Of a stretch of DNA of 64,000 bases, positions 7,757 through 16,476 are shown one piece after another (position 1 is the first letter of the stretch; the number at the start of each line of letters is the position of its first letter). Below the pieces are notes generated by a model. It made no database searches. It was not told the DNA's origin and saw only the letters and a list, made by a program, of their open reading frames with translations. Made by a program: the position numbers and the translations under genes. The DNA is from Pseudanabaena minima. Lineage in GTDB: Bacteria > Cyanobacteriota > Cyanobacteriia > Pseudanabaenales > Pseudanabaenaceae. The DNA lies in the NCBI RefSeq assembly GCF_051131155.1, contig NZ_CP159508.1, positions 4,030,001-4,094,000 of the forward strand, in the 5' to 3' direction.

Positions 7757-8296
7757 ATGTTTCCGCAAAGTTTTCTGCCTAAATTAACTCAAAGATTAAT
7801 TCTGCGTCGATTTATCGATCAGGATCTAGAACGGTTCCTTGATTATCGTCAAGATCCTCAAGTTGCTCGATTTCAGGGTTGGTCAGAGATCTCCTACAGT
7901 GAAGCGCAATCTTTTATTAGCGAAATGAATAATGCAGAAATCGGAAAACTAGGAGAATGGTTTCAAATCGCGATCGCAGACAAGCAATCCAACATACTCT
8001 TTGGTGACATCGGGATGTTGATTTATGCTGAAAATCCAGCGATCGTGGAAATTGGGTTTACTGTGAGCCGCGATAGGCAAGGCAAAGGATATGCGAAAGA
8101 AGCTGTTCAAGCTCTAATTGATTCACTGTTTGAGCTTAGAACCATCAACAAGATTGTTGGTATAACTGACGCACGAAATGAACCATCTATCAGACTATTG
8201 AGAGGTTTGGGAATGAATCTAATACGATCAGACGAGGTGGAATTCAAAGGTGAGTTATGTATTGAGCAAACTTTTGAATTAGACAGGAAAAATTAA
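7757..8296 (+). CDS. GNAT family N-acetyltransferase (RimJ/RimL type)
   Basis: A protein of 179 residues from ATG 7757, which has an AAAGAG ribosome site upstream; an in-frame TTG at 7742 is less likely. It opens TQRLILRRFIDQDL, the standard start of the Acetyltransf_3 branch, and carries the acetyl-CoA loop SRDRQGKGYAKEA and a C-terminal ARNEPSIRLLRGLGM motif, matching ARN-S-RLLEKLGF of RimJ/RimL relatives. Members acetylate protein N-termini or small amines; the substrate here is unknown. It converges with cobU. Confidence 0.88.
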   Translation: MFPQSFLPKLTQRLILRRFIDQDLERFLDYRQDPQVARFQGWSEISYSEAQSFISEMNNAEIGKLGEWFQIAIADKQSNILFGDIGMLIYAENPAIVEIGFTVSRDRQGKGYAKEAVQALIDSLFELRTINKIVGITDARNEPSIRLLRGLGMNLIRSDEVEFKGELCIEQTFELDRKN

Positions 8297-8339
8297 TTAC
8301 TCTGCCTTAATTCTAAAGGGCATGAAAACGGCAACTTAT

Positions 8340-8921
8340 TCAGCTAGAAGGTAATCTTTCGCCAATTTGCGTGAGATTAACTGCATAGCCACCTGTGACC
8401 AAATAAACAGTATCAGCGATCGCGCCAATTTTGCGACTGAGACCGCCGAGGCGATCGCGAAAGGTTCTACCCAGTTCATAGGCTGGCACGATTCCCCAGC
8501 CCACTTCTTCAGCCACAAAAGTAATATCAACGATGCAACCCTGAACCGCATGTAACAAAGCATTCTCCACTATACAGGTTTGAATTACTTGCAATAATTC
8601 ATGTTCAATCTTCGCCCACTCCTCTTCATTCTTGTCTAAAAGATTGGCTAGCCAAGTTCCAAGCGAATCCACCAGAATATAATTGGAAGAATTACTAGCG
8701 AGGTCTAGAATGGCTTGAGCTAATTCAATGGGAATTTCTAAAACTTGCCAACTTTCAGGACGGCGATCATAATGTTTTTTTAGCCTTGCTTCCCATTCCG
8801 CATCATCAGCATAACGAGTTGCTGTGGCAATATAAATTACATTTTTTTGCGATCGCATTGCTAAATGCTCAGCCCATTCGCTTTTGCCTGAACGAGTTGC
8901 GCCCGTTACTAGAGTAATCAT
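8340..8921 (-). CDS. cobU: Adenosylcobinamide kinase / adenosylcobinamide-phosphate guanylyltransferase
   Basis: A 193-residue protein from ATG 8921 (MITLVTGATRSGKSEWAE). GATRSGKS is the P-loop that binds the nucleotide. IYIATATRYADDAEWEARLKK with the HYDRRP motif and the VDSLGTWLANLL segment are CobU/CobP signatures, and the C-terminal half has the FVAEEVGWGIVPAYELGRTFRD stretch conserved in the family. The enzyme activates adenosylcobinamide to its GDP derivative in the nucleotide-loop part of corrinoid synthesis. It stands alone here, with no other cob genes in the window. Confidence 0.93.
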   Translation of the reverse strand: MITLVTGATRSGKSEWAEHLAMRSQKNVIYIATATRYADDAEWEARLKKHYDRRPESWQVLEIPIELAQAILDLASNSSNYILVDSLGTWLANLLDKNEEEWAKIEHELLQVIQTCIVENALLHAVQGCIVDITFVAEEVGWGIVPAYELGRTFRDRLGGLSRKIGAIADTVYLVTGGYAVNLTQIGERLPSS

Positions 8922-9102
8922 GTTTGTTACCATCAATTGCCCCTTGTTATACTATTACGATATCGCGCATCGTTTGATACCCTGACATCGGCACTTTTGC
9001 CAGAATTTTCCTGTCTAATATCCCAGATTTTTGAATAGTATAGGCGGCACTTCGCGTCGCTTATATAATGTTTACCTGAATAGCGCTCTAGTTATAAAAA
9101 AT

Positions 9103-9576
9103 ATGAAAAAAGTTTTTTACGGTATTACCGCGATCGCCATTAGTTTTAGCTCTAACTTTATTGCAGTCAATTCCGCCCAAGCTCTCGAAGAAGGTATCTA
9201 TTGGGGTGGTGGTTCACGGTACATCACCATTTCCCGTAGAGTTACAAAAGAATTTGGCGCACGCTATTGCTATGCTGGTTCCTCATCCAATGGTGCAATG
9301 ATTGCCTCTCTCAATCCCAAGATTCCTCGCTATCAAACAGGTATTGATTATGAAGTTTATACCTTAGATGGGGTGGAAAATAATTTAGCAATTCAGCAAT
9401 ATGCCTTTAAAAGAGATCAGATTACTTTCGGCAAATTAGTTGGGCGGTTTGTGCGTGAGGGACTTGTCTATAAACGTGAGGGGGATACTAGGGTAAAGCG
9501 ATCTCCTGAACTGCAAGAATGTCTTAACTCGACTCAGCCTTACTTTAAACAAATTTCATCGGGACGCGGGCGTTAG
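9103..9576 (+). CDS. Secreted protein of unknown function
   Basis: I start it at ATG 9103 because the product then opens with a good signal peptide (MKKVFYGITAIAISFSSNF, cleavage after SAQA near residue 28). The mature part, about 130 residues, holds a GGGSRYITISRR segment and two cysteines (one in ARYCYAGS, one in ELQECLNS) that could pair. I do not recognise a family. An in-frame ATG at 9031 would put non-hydrophobic residues before the signal peptide. It is a single gene between cobU (divergent) and a convergent Uma2 gene. Confidence 0.65.
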   Translation: MKKVFYGITAIAISFSSNFIAVNSAQALEEGIYWGGGSRYITISRRVTKEFGARYCYAGSSSNGAMIASLNPKIPRYQTGIDYEVYTLDGVENNLAIQQYAFKRDQITFGKLVGRFVREGLVYKREGDTRVKRSPELQECLNSTQPYFKQISSGRGR

Positions 9577-9787
9577 AGCATTTCGGTAGATTTTCCTTGA
9601 AACCATCAGCGACTTCTCTACCTTTGGCATAGACCTTATCCAGTAAATGTCATAAGGAATTATTACCCCACTAACTAAATTAGGAAAGTCAATGATTTGT
9701 GAGAAAAAGTCATAGGAAAAAAGTTTGGGGAAATTAAAGATTTGTCGATGAGTAACAAACTCTCTCAAGAACTCAAAAAGCTATAAA

Positions 9788-10372
9788 TTAAAACAGTTCA
9801 TTCCAATTGAAAGTCACATCAGGAAAGGCGAGAACTGATAGAGTATCATTCTCATCATAGCGTCTGATTAACTTATATCCATTTGCTGATGGTTGTGAAT
9901 ATCCCTCGATCGCTTTTTTATTCACATCAAACAACCACATTTCAGGAATCCCCACTGCCGCATACAGAAGTGCTTTTACTTCGCGGTCATAGTCAATGGA
10001 ACTATCAGCAACCTCGATAATTAACAAAATATCCTCTGGGGTTGGCAATCCACCAGCATAGAAATCTTCACGACGTTTAAGAATGGCAAGATCGGGCTGA
10101 GGCTCTGAGCCATTATTCAAAAGAATAGGATTTTGTGACCAAACCTGTACTTTGCCTAATAAACGACTAATAAATAGTTCTTGTAAACGAGTTACACAGA
10201 CTGCATGTTTTCTACCAATTGGGGACATTTCTGTAATTTCTCCGTTAATTAGTTCAAGGCGATCGCCCTCTTGGAAAACACCAGCTTCGTGCATGAGGTG
10301 ATATTGCTGGGTCGTCAAGAGGAACTTATTCGCCAACTTATTCTGGTTTTGCGTGAGCAATTGAACTGTCAT
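9788..10372 (-). CDS. Uma2 family protein (DUF820, PD-(D/E)XK nuclease-like)
   Basis: A 194-residue member of the large cyanobacterial Uma2/DUF820 family. Core features are the LINGEITEMSPIGRKH strand-turn, PDLAILKRR with the PD acid, LLIIEVADSS with the E-x-V motif, and DREVKALLYAAVGIPEMWLFD. The fold is restriction-nuclease-like, but biological roles are unknown; dozens of copies occur per genome and are thought to spread as small cargo genes. A second, divergent copy sits inside the ndhD3-cupA operon (59487-60083). Confidence 0.9.
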   Translation of the reverse strand: MTVQLLTQNQNKLANKFLLTTQQYHLMHEAGVFQEGDRLELINGEITEMSPIGRKHAVCVTRLQELFISRLLGKVQVWSQNPILLNNGSEPQPDLAILKRREDFYAGGLPTPEDILLIIEVADSSIDYDREVKALLYAAVGIPEMWLFDVNKKAIEGYSQPSANGYKLIRRYDENDTLSVLAFPDVTFNWNELF

Positions 10373-10504
10373 AAGCTTAGAATTAGGTAGGTTGGAGTGA
10401 TATCTACGATCATCATAACTCAGCCTATAGCAATTCTAAAGAGTTCACCCCTTCAGGGCGCACTCTCTTAGTTCGACGAAAATAATTAGCGATCGCGAAA
10501 AATC

Positions 10505-11551
10505 ATGACAGGTTTACGTGAAATTATCTGTTCTACTCAAGGTGCAATTGATCTGCAAATTAATGGAGCATTAGGAATTCCTTTTAATGATTTAAATGAT
10601 GATCGTGCAGCTAAGTTACCTGAGATTTGCCAGTTTTTATATCAACAAGGTATAGATGGATTCTTACCTACACTTGTGACTACATCTATTGAGCAAACAC
10701 ATCGATCGCTACTTGTTCTTGCTAAAGCAATCTCCTATCAAAAGCGAAATCCTAATCCTCTCGAAGCCAAAATTTTAGGTGTGCATCTTGAGGGGCCGTT
10801 TCTTCATCCTGACAAAAGGGGCGCGCATCCGCAGCAACATTTATTACCGCTTAATCTCGATACCTTGCAGCAGGTATTAGGTCATTACACCAAAATTGTT
10901 AAACTTGTTACCCTCGCGCCCGAACTAGATCTCACAGGTGAGACTATCAAATATCTATGTGATCGCAATATCGTCGTCAGCTTAGGTCACTCTACGGCTA
11001 ATGCTGAGCAAACAAGATTAGCGATTACCCAAGGGGCAACAATGGTCACTCATGCTTTTAATGCGATGCCCAGTTTGCATCATCGCGACGTGAGCTTACT
11101 GGGCGAGGCAATTTTAAGCGATCGGGTTTGGTGCGGACTAATCGCTGATGGTGTTCATGTTTCACCCGAAATGATCAAACTGTTCTATCGGATGAAAAAA
11201 CAAATTTTTCTAGTCAGCGATGCCCTTGCCCCCCTTGGGTTACCTGATGGCACTTATCCTTGGGACGATCGCCAGATTACGATTACAAATGGCACAGCAA
11301 AATTACCCGATGGCACGCTCTCAGGTACGACACAGCCATTAATCAACGCAGTCAATAATCTGATTGAGTGGGGAGTTTGTGACCCAGAAAATGCTATTAA
11401 ACTAGCGATCGAAGCTCCACGTCTTGCCATAAATCTTGAAATCGATCAAGATGCGCCTCATCGGCTCACTTGGTGCAGTTACTCATTCTCTTGTCCTGCT
11501 CCACCCAATTTTAAATCCGTCCGCACTTCTTGGGGTTGTGAAGTTAATTGA
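10505..11551 (+). CDS. nagA: N-acetylglucosamine-6-phosphate deacetylase
   Basis: A 348-residue amidohydrolase. Family marks in order are LQINGA near residue 18, HLEGPFLHPDKRGAH with the metal-binding Glu, SLGHSTAN, THAFNAMPSLHHRD, GLIADGVHVSP and LVSDALAPLGLPDGTY with the catalytic Asp. The protein starts directly at the barrel, so it is shorter at the N terminus than E. coli NagA. It removes the acetyl group from GlcNAc-6-P in amino-sugar recycling. It converges on accD with only five bases between the stops. Confidence 0.92.
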   Translation: MTGLREIICSTQGAIDLQINGALGIPFNDLNDDRAAKLPEICQFLYQQGIDGFLPTLVTTSIEQTHRSLLVLAKAISYQKRNPNPLEAKILGVHLEGPFLHPDKRGAHPQQHLLPLNLDTLQQVLGHYTKIVKLVTLAPELDLTGETIKYLCDRNIVVSLGHSTANAEQTRLAITQGATMVTHAFNAMPSLHHRDVSLLGEAILSDRVWCGLIADGVHVSPEMIKLFYRMKKQIFLVSDALAPLGLPDGTYPWDDRQITITNGTAKLPDGTLSGTTQPLINAVNNLIEWGVCDPENAIKLAIEAPRLAINLEIDQDAPHRLTWCSYSFSCPAPPNFKSVRTSWGCEVN

Positions 11552-11556
11552 TAGAG

Positions 11557-12531
11557 CTAAACCTCAGAAGCTAAGCTTGTCTCGGACGCAATATCAATTC
11601 CCGACTTAACAGCACCATTAAGATGGCGATCGCTGGCAATATCGGCTTGAGGTTGGTGCATTTTTAAAATCATGGCAAGACTTTGCTTCAGCTTAGTTCT
11701 TGGTACAACTGCATCCACAAACCCGTGATCGAGCAGATACTCCGACGATTGGAAGCCTTCGGGAATTTTTTGCTTAAGGGTCTGCTCAATGACGCGACGA
11801 CCTGTAAAACCAATTAATGCCTTTGGCTCAGCCAAGATCAGATCCCCAAGCATCGCAAAACTTGCCGTTACGCCGCCCGTTGTCGGATTCGTCAAAATGG
11901 GAATGTAAAGTAAATTTGCTTGACGATGACGCTCAAGAGCCGCCGAAGTCTTTGCCATCTGCATTAAGCTCAAAATCCCTTCCTGCATCCGCGCCCCACC
12001 AGAAGCACAAAAGATCAAAGAAGGATATCTCTTTGCCGTCGCAGTTTCCAACATACGGGTGATTTTTTCGCCGACGACCGATCCCATACTGCCGCCCATA
12101 AAGCGGAAATCCATGACCGCAAGCGCCGCATTGCAACCATCGATCTTGCCAGTACCAGTGATTACCCCATCGCTTAAACCAGTTTTTTGTTTATATTCTT
12201 TAATGCGATCGATATAGGGCTTACGATCTTTAAAACCTAATGGGTCACAAGAAGTTAAATCTGCATCCATTTCTTCCCATGTGCCTGCATCAATCAGTTG
12301 AGCAATGCGTTCATAGGCATTAACCTGATTGTGATGACCACATTCAGGGCAAACCATCAAGTTAGTTTTTAAGTCCTTTACATAGGTCAAAGTGCCACAA
12401 CTAGAACATTTGTGCCACAAACCATCAGGAATTTCACGTTCTTGAGACTCTTGATTAAGATTAGGTGTTTTGCGGCGATATGCTTCACCTGCGCGCGAGC
12501 GAGTTTCAGCAAACCAATCAAACAGTGACAT
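11557..12531 (-). CDS. accD: Acetyl-CoA carboxylase carboxyltransferase subunit beta
   Basis: A 324-residue AccD. An N-terminal zinc ribbon (Cys42, Cys45, Cys61, Cys64 in KCSSCGT...VCPECGHH) is followed by the carboxyltransferase fold, with VMDFRFMGGSMGSVVGEK, SGGARMQEG and the PTTGGVTASFAMLGDL segment. With AccA it transfers carboxyl from biotin to acetyl-CoA, the first step of fatty acid synthesis in the cytoplasm. Length and motifs are complete. Its promoter region (12532-12789) is occupied by a family B repeat. Confidence 0.96.
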   Translation of the reverse strand: MSLFDWFAETRSRAGEAYRRKTPNLNQESQEREIPDGLWHKCSSCGTLTYVKDLKTNLMVCPECGHHNQVNAYERIAQLIDAGTWEEMDADLTSCDPLGFKDRKPYIDRIKEYKQKTGLSDGVITGTGKIDGCNAALAVMDFRFMGGSMGSVVGEKITRMLETATAKRYPSLIFCASGGARMQEGILSLMQMAKTSAALERHRQANLLYIPILTNPTTGGVTASFAMLGDLILAEPKALIGFTGRRVIEQTLKQKIPEGFQSSEYLLDHGFVDAVVPRTKLKQSLAMILKMHQPQADIASDRHLNGAVKSGIDIASETSLASEV

Positions 12532-12562
12532 AGCGGCTCACGGTTTACAGAATAAGCTTTAT

Positions 12563-12665
12563 ATACCAAATCACAAAATGACATTGACATTTTGCAACTT
12601 TAAAACCCTTACTGGGTTTGTCTTTTAATTCACAAGAGTGTTGTTATACTTTTGTGAATTGGTAT
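12563..12665. repeat. Family B 103-bp element, copy 1
   Basis: Ends are ATACCAAA and TTGGTAT, with a central block CCCTTACTGGGTTTG and a hairpin in the right half (AATTCACAAGAGTG...). It has the same length (103 bp) and architecture as 19859-19961 and 40062-40164. The ends match those of the IS630-type element at 29461-30605. It lies upstream of accD, so it may affect that promoter. Confidence 0.85.
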
Positions 12666-12750
12666 TAGTTGCTAATGTTGATAGATAACAACTGTAGCTA
12701 AAAATACAAGTATAACTCTGTCATCATACAGCGCTTTGCGCTCTCAGTAA

Positions 12751-12789
12751 AACTAAGGGGTGATGCTTGCTCAGCATCACCCCTTAGTT
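12751..12789 (-). terminator. Terminator-like hairpin after dnaK
   Basis: A perfect 16-bp stem (12751-12766 with 12774-12789) with a 7-base loop directly abuts the dnaK stop codon. Upstream on the + strand is an ATACAGCGCTTTGCGCTCTC piece that resembles the left end of family D repeats, so the hairpin may be repeat-derived. Confidence 0.75.
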
Positions 12790-14649
12790 CTATTCTAGGC
12801 TGTCACTAGACTTTTGCTTCACCCGTTCAACTTGAGAGTATTTTTCAACTGTTTGAGTTACTTCGTACAACGATTGCTGCAAAGGCTTAATGGCTGTTTG
12901 TAAGTCCTCATAGGTAGCTTCTTCAGCTTCGTATAAATTCTTGAGAGCTTCCATGTTTTTGAGGGTGGGTTCGCGCAAACTCTGAGTAATAACCGATGGT
13001 CCATTATCTCTGAGGATTTCCTCAACCGTGCGAATCAGGTTAGAGGCTTGGTTTCGCATATTTGCTAATTCGCGACGAGCAGCATCCTCATCAGAATAAA
13101 CTTCAGCCTCCATGCGCATTCTCTCGATTTCACTGGGACTCAAGCCACCTGTATTGGTGATGCTGATACTTTGCTCGACTCCAGTATCAATGTCACGCGC
13201 TGAAACCTTGAGAATACCATTAGCATCAATATCAAAGGAAACTTCAATCTGGGGAATACCTCTGGGCGCAGGACGAATGCCCTCTAGCTCAAATTTACCA
13301 AGACTCTTGTTATCCTTTGCCATCGCCCGTTCACCCTGTAGGACATGGATTTCTACAGCCGATTGATTATCAACAGCAGTGGAGAAAATTTGGGACTTAC
13401 TAGTGGGGATTGTGGTGTTACGTTCTAGGTTTTTCGTAAATACACCTCCTTGAGTTTCTAGTCCAATTGAGAGGGGAATTACATCCAGTAATAGGAGATC
13501 CTTAACTTCACCGCCTAAGATCCCAGCTTGCACTGCTGCACCGATCGCTACAGCTTCGTCAGGGTTAACTGACTGATCAGGCTTTTTACCATCAAAAAAT
13601 CTAGATATCGCTTCTTGAACTGAAGGAATACGAGTTGAGCCACCAACCAAAATAATTCGATTAATTTCTTTAGGTAGTAGCCCTGCATCCTTCAACGCTT
13701 GGGCAGTCGGTTCGAGAGTTGCCTTGACTAACGGTGCTGTAATTTCATCAAACTTGGAACGAGTAAAATCTAGCTCAATCGTCTTAGGTCCTGACTCATC
13801 AGCAGCAATAAATGGCAAACTGATCAAGGTGGAAGGGGCGCTAGAAAGCTCAATCTTGGCTTTTTCAGCAGCTTCTTTAAGTCGTTGCAAAGCAGTTTTA
13901 TCAGCAGATAAATCAATCCCTTCTTTTTGTTTAAAGTCAGCAACTAACCAATCCACAATCATTGCGTCAAAGTCGTCACCACCAAGGTGATTATTTCCTG
14001 ATGTTGCCTTAACTTCAAAAATACCATCGCCAAGTTGCAGTACTGAGACATCGAATGTACCGCCACCAAGGTCAAATACTAAAACGATCTGATCTTGATC
14101 CTGCTTGTCTAATCCATAGGCAAGTGCTGCGGCTGTGGGTTCATTGACAATCCGTAGCACTTCCATGCCCGAAATAGCCCCAGCATCTTTGGTGGCTTGG
14201 CGTTGAGTATCAGTAAAGTAAGCAGGTACAGTAATAACGGCTTGAGTAACCTCTTCGCCTAGATAGTTTTCAGCATCCTGCTTTAGCTTTTGCAGGATCA
14301 TTGCTGAAATTTCTTGGGGTGTATAAGTCTTATCACCAATCTGGACATCAACAGTTTCGTCTTTTCCTTTGACCGCTGTATAAGGAACACGACGACGCTC
14401 CGACTCGGTTTCATCCCAACCACGACCAATAAAACGCTTGATACTGTAAACCGTATTGACCGAGTTGGTAACGGATTGGCGCTTAGCAACCTGTCCAACG
14501 ATCCGCTCGCTGCTGTCTTTGACAAAAGCGACAATACTCGGTGTGGTACGCCCCCCCTCTGCACTAGAGATGACAACAGGCTTACCACCCTCTAAAACCG
14601 AAACACAACTGTTTGTCGTACCAAGGTCGATCCCAATTACTTTCGACAT
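12790..14649 (-). CDS. dnaK: Molecular chaperone DnaK (Hsp70)
   Basis: A full-length 619-residue Hsp70. It has the N-terminal phosphate loop GIDLGTTNSCVSV, VPAYFTDTQRQATKDAG, FDLGGGTFDVSVL, the RIILVGGSTRIPSVQE segment, the interdomain linker VKDLLLLDVIPLS and a substrate domain with LERNTTIPTSKSQ. The C-terminal lid is shortened and ends in a charged, serine-rich tail rather than EEVD-like residues. It follows grpE by 115 bp with a hairpin in the gap. The pairing with grpE suggests the main stress-related DnaK2-type chaperone. No dnaJ follows, unlike many genomes. Confidence 0.96.
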   Translation of the reverse strand: MSKVIGIDLGTTNSCVSVLEGGKPVVISSAEGGRTTPSIVAFVKDSSERIVGQVAKRQSVTNSVNTVYSIKRFIGRGWDETESERRRVPYTAVKGKDETVDVQIGDKTYTPQEISAMILQKLKQDAENYLGEEVTQAVITVPAYFTDTQRQATKDAGAISGMEVLRIVNEPTAAALAYGLDKQDQDQIVLVFDLGGGTFDVSVLQLGDGIFEVKATSGNNHLGGDDFDAMIVDWLVADFKQKEGIDLSADKTALQRLKEAAEKAKIELSSAPSTLISLPFIAADESGPKTIELDFTRSKFDEITAPLVKATLEPTAQALKDAGLLPKEINRIILVGGSTRIPSVQEAISRFFDGKKPDQSVNPDEAVAIGAAVQAGILGGEVKDLLLLDVIPLSIGLETQGGVFTKNLERNTTIPTSKSQIFSTAVDNQSAVEIHVLQGERAMAKDNKSLGKFELEGIRPAPRGIPQIEVSFDIDANGILKVSARDIDTGVEQSISITNTGGLSPSEIERMRMEAEVYSDEDAARRELANMRNQASNLIRTVEEILRDNGPSVITQSLREPTLKNMEALKNLYEAEEATYEDLQTAIKPLQQSLYEVTQTVEKYSQVERVKQKSSDSLE

Positions 14650-14723
14650 AATCGCCAGTTCCGTTAAAAGCTTTTTTAAAAGTTTAGCTTAATGAATTTC
14701 TGAATAATGTACCCTAAGAATGC

Positions 14724-14757
14724 ATTTCAAGATGCAATCACGATCGCATCTTGAAAT
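14724..14757. promoter_or_regulatory. Hairpin between grpE and dnaK
   Basis: Perfect 12-bp arms (ATTTCAAGATGC and its complement, 14724-14735 and 14746-14757) enclose ten bases. It begins 7 bp after the grpE stop on the minus strand and lies about 75 bp before the dnaK start. It lacks a T-run on the minus strand, so processing, mRNA stability or partial termination are all possible. Confidence 0.6.
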
Positions 14758-14764
14758 ATTTAGC

Positions 14765-15526
14765 TTAACTAGGTTCACTAGAGCTATTTTCAGAGACATC
14801 GTTTGAAGACGGATCATTATCTCCATCAATTTTACCTGAAGACACTTTGACCAGTGAATGACGCAGGACACGATCATCACTAACTAGATAGCCTGGGCGT
14901 AATTCTTCGGTGATGATACCTTCGTCATATTCGGTTGAAGGTTCTTGCATAATTGCTTCATGGAAATTGGGGTCAAAGTCTTGACCGACACATTCCATCC
15001 TTACAACACCAGTCTCTTTGAGGCATTTTAGCAACTGCTTATATACAGATTGATAACTTTTATGAATTGAAGCTTCCCCATCAGTTTTTGGAGAAATTTG
15101 TAACTGTGCACGCTCAAAGTCATCGACTACAGGCAGAATTTTTTTAAGGATTTTGGATGTAATAGTCCCTTCTTGCTCTTCTTTATCGCGCTCGGTACGT
15201 TTGCGAAAATTCTCGAAGTCAGCATATAAACGCAAATACTGTTGTTTGCGATCATCTAATTGCTCTCTCAGTGAGGTTGACTCAGCGATCAAACCATTAA
15301 TTTTTTCTAGCGTTGCTGCGGCTGCCGCACTTGCTTTACTTGCGTCAGGTTTTGGCTCGCTAGCTGTAGTTGCAGATGCGGGAGAGCCTTCGGCTTTAGG
15401 TATGTCTGAATTTGATGAGATTTGATTTAATTCTTCGGCAGCAAGTTGTTGCAACCGTGACTCAAGAACCTCATCATCTTCATCGATGAGGTCGTCAGAA
15501 CTTAGTATGTTTTCTTCTTCGATCAT
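14765..15526 (-). CDS. grpE: Nucleotide exchange factor GrpE
   Basis: A 253-residue GrpE, longer than the E. coli protein because of an acidic, Ala/Ser-rich N-terminal arm (about residues 1-85). The coiled-coil region leads into YLRLYADFENFRKRTERDKEE, the defining GrpE segment, then ILPVVDDFERA and a C-terminal beta domain with MECVGQDFDPNFHEAIMQEP and GYLVSDDRVLRHSLVKVS. It releases ADP from DnaK. It is the first gene of the grpE-dnaK pair. I saw no CIRCE element (TTAGCACTC-N9-GAGTGCTAA) in its upstream region. Confidence 0.95.
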   Translation of the reverse strand: MIEEENILSSDDLIDEDDEVLESRLQQLAAEELNQISSNSDIPKAEGSPASATTASEPKPDASKASAAAAATLEKINGLIAESTSLREQLDDRKQQYLRLYADFENFRKRTERDKEEQEGTITSKILKKILPVVDDFERAQLQISPKTDGEASIHKSYQSVYKQLLKCLKETGVVRMECVGQDFDPNFHEAIMQEPSTEYDEGIITEELRPGYLVSDDRVLRHSLVKVSSGKIDGDNDPSSNDVSENSSSEPS

Positions 15527-15925
15527 TACGGTGATACTCTTTTAGCGCTTTTTAGACTAGCAGTAAATTGCTAAGAGTTAAAATTTAAGTGTTAGTTTTG
15601 ACGATTTTTGTCAGTCATTTCGATTTTACTCTTTATCTGAGACAACGTATAGCCGTTAGTGGGATAAAAGGGACAAACAAGCGCAAATTATATGTTCATT
15701 GTCATTTTTTGGTAAATCTTATAGCAATGCTCGAATTAGTTTGCATCCCAAAAGAGAATGGCTGAGCAAAGTGCCGCCATTCTCTAGTCTATTTCCTCAG
15801 CAAAACTTATAGCTGTCGCCAAGTGTATTAATTAGTACATAAAACCCAAGAAGAGAATTGCGGCGCGAAGCGCCGCAATTCTCTTCTTGGGTTTTGATGT
15901 AGAGCATTAGCTATCTAACATATTT
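15527..15925. other. Gene-free gap of 399 bp upstream of grpE
   Basis: It holds a degenerate family A-like palindrome near 15750-15786 (AGAGAATGGCTGAGCAAAGT...CCATTCTCT) and a right-truncated family A copy at 15808-15912. The grpE promoter must lie in 15527-15700. I see no gene or structured RNA that can be supported. Confidence 0.65.
15808..15912 (+). repeat. Family A palindromic element, copy 2 (truncated, compensated)
   Basis: It starts TATAGCTGTCGCCAAGTGTA like the full copies, but the right end is altered after GGGTTTTGATGT, and the element ends near TTAGCTAT. The stem at 15841-15895 differs from the other copies by a paired change: GAATTGCGGCGC on the left and GCGCCGCAATTC on the right, where others have GAATGGCGGCGC and GCGCCGCCATTC. 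Base pairing is therefore kept. Confidence 0.85.
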
Positions 15926-16435
15926 ATGGAAATACGGGCTGAAAAACTAGAAGATGTCAAGGAAATTCGGGCTGTTAATGTAGCAGCCTTTGGAAGAGAG
16001 AATGAGGCAAACTTAGTTGATCAGCTACGGGGAATTGACAACACATTTTCTTTTGTTGCTATAGAATCTGAACAAATTGTTGGTCATATTTTCTTTAGTC
16101 CCGTTGAGATTATTGGGGGATATTCAGAACAATTAATAATGCTGGGATTAGCACCATTAGCAGTCTTACCTCAATATCAACGACAGGGCTTTGGATCGTT
16201 ATTGATTAGACATAGTTTAAAAAAATGCTCTGATTTAGGCTACAAAGCTGTGGTGGTGTTGGGATATCCAGAATACTATTCACGTTTCGGATTTATTTCT
16301 GCAAAAGACAAGGGGCTAAAGTGTGAATATCTAGTTCCGGATGATGTATTCATGGTCTTAGAATTGCAAAATGGAGCTTTAGATGGTTATTGTGGAACTG
16401 TAAAATACCGATCAGAATTCCAAGAATGTGAGTAG
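15926..16435 (+). CDS. GNAT family N-acetyltransferase (YhbS-like)
   Basis: A 169-residue acetyltransferase with the acetyl-CoA loop LPQYQRQGFGSLLI and the preceding LGLAPLAVLP strand. VVVLGYPEYYSRFGF is the hallmark of the YhbS branch, and the last third (VPDDVFMVLEL) matches its C-terminal strand. The protein starts METRAEKLEDV-like (MEIRAEKLEDVKEIRAVN). Substrates of this branch are generally unknown. It is a single gene whose start lies just after a family A repeat, so its promoter probably lies within or before that repeat. Confidence 0.87.
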   Translation: MEIRAEKLEDVKEIRAVNVAAFGRENEANLVDQLRGIDNTFSFVAIESEQIVGHIFFSPVEIIGGYSEQLIMLGLAPLAVLPQYQRQGFGSLLIRHSLKKCSDLGYKAVVVLGYPEYYSRFGFISAKDKGLKCEYLVPDDVFMVLELQNGALDGYCGTVKYRSEFQECE

Positions 16436-16476
16436 CGGCTTACACATAAATGAAGACAGAGCAAGTGCTGCCTTCA

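Noticed and set aside
9556..9768. A 70-codon open frame on the minus strand between the secreted protein and Uma2 genes
   Set aside because: It overlaps the end of a good gene and has no recognisable motif or ribosome site. It could be a gene remnant but cannot be supported.
14298..14692. Several open frames over the dnaK start region
   Set aside because: They are shadows of dnaK, whose motifs are complete in one frame.
15527..15700. CIRCE operator upstream of grpE
   Set aside because: TTAGCGC and GCTAAGAG pieces exist but do not form the TTAGCACTC-N9-GAGTGCTAA pattern.
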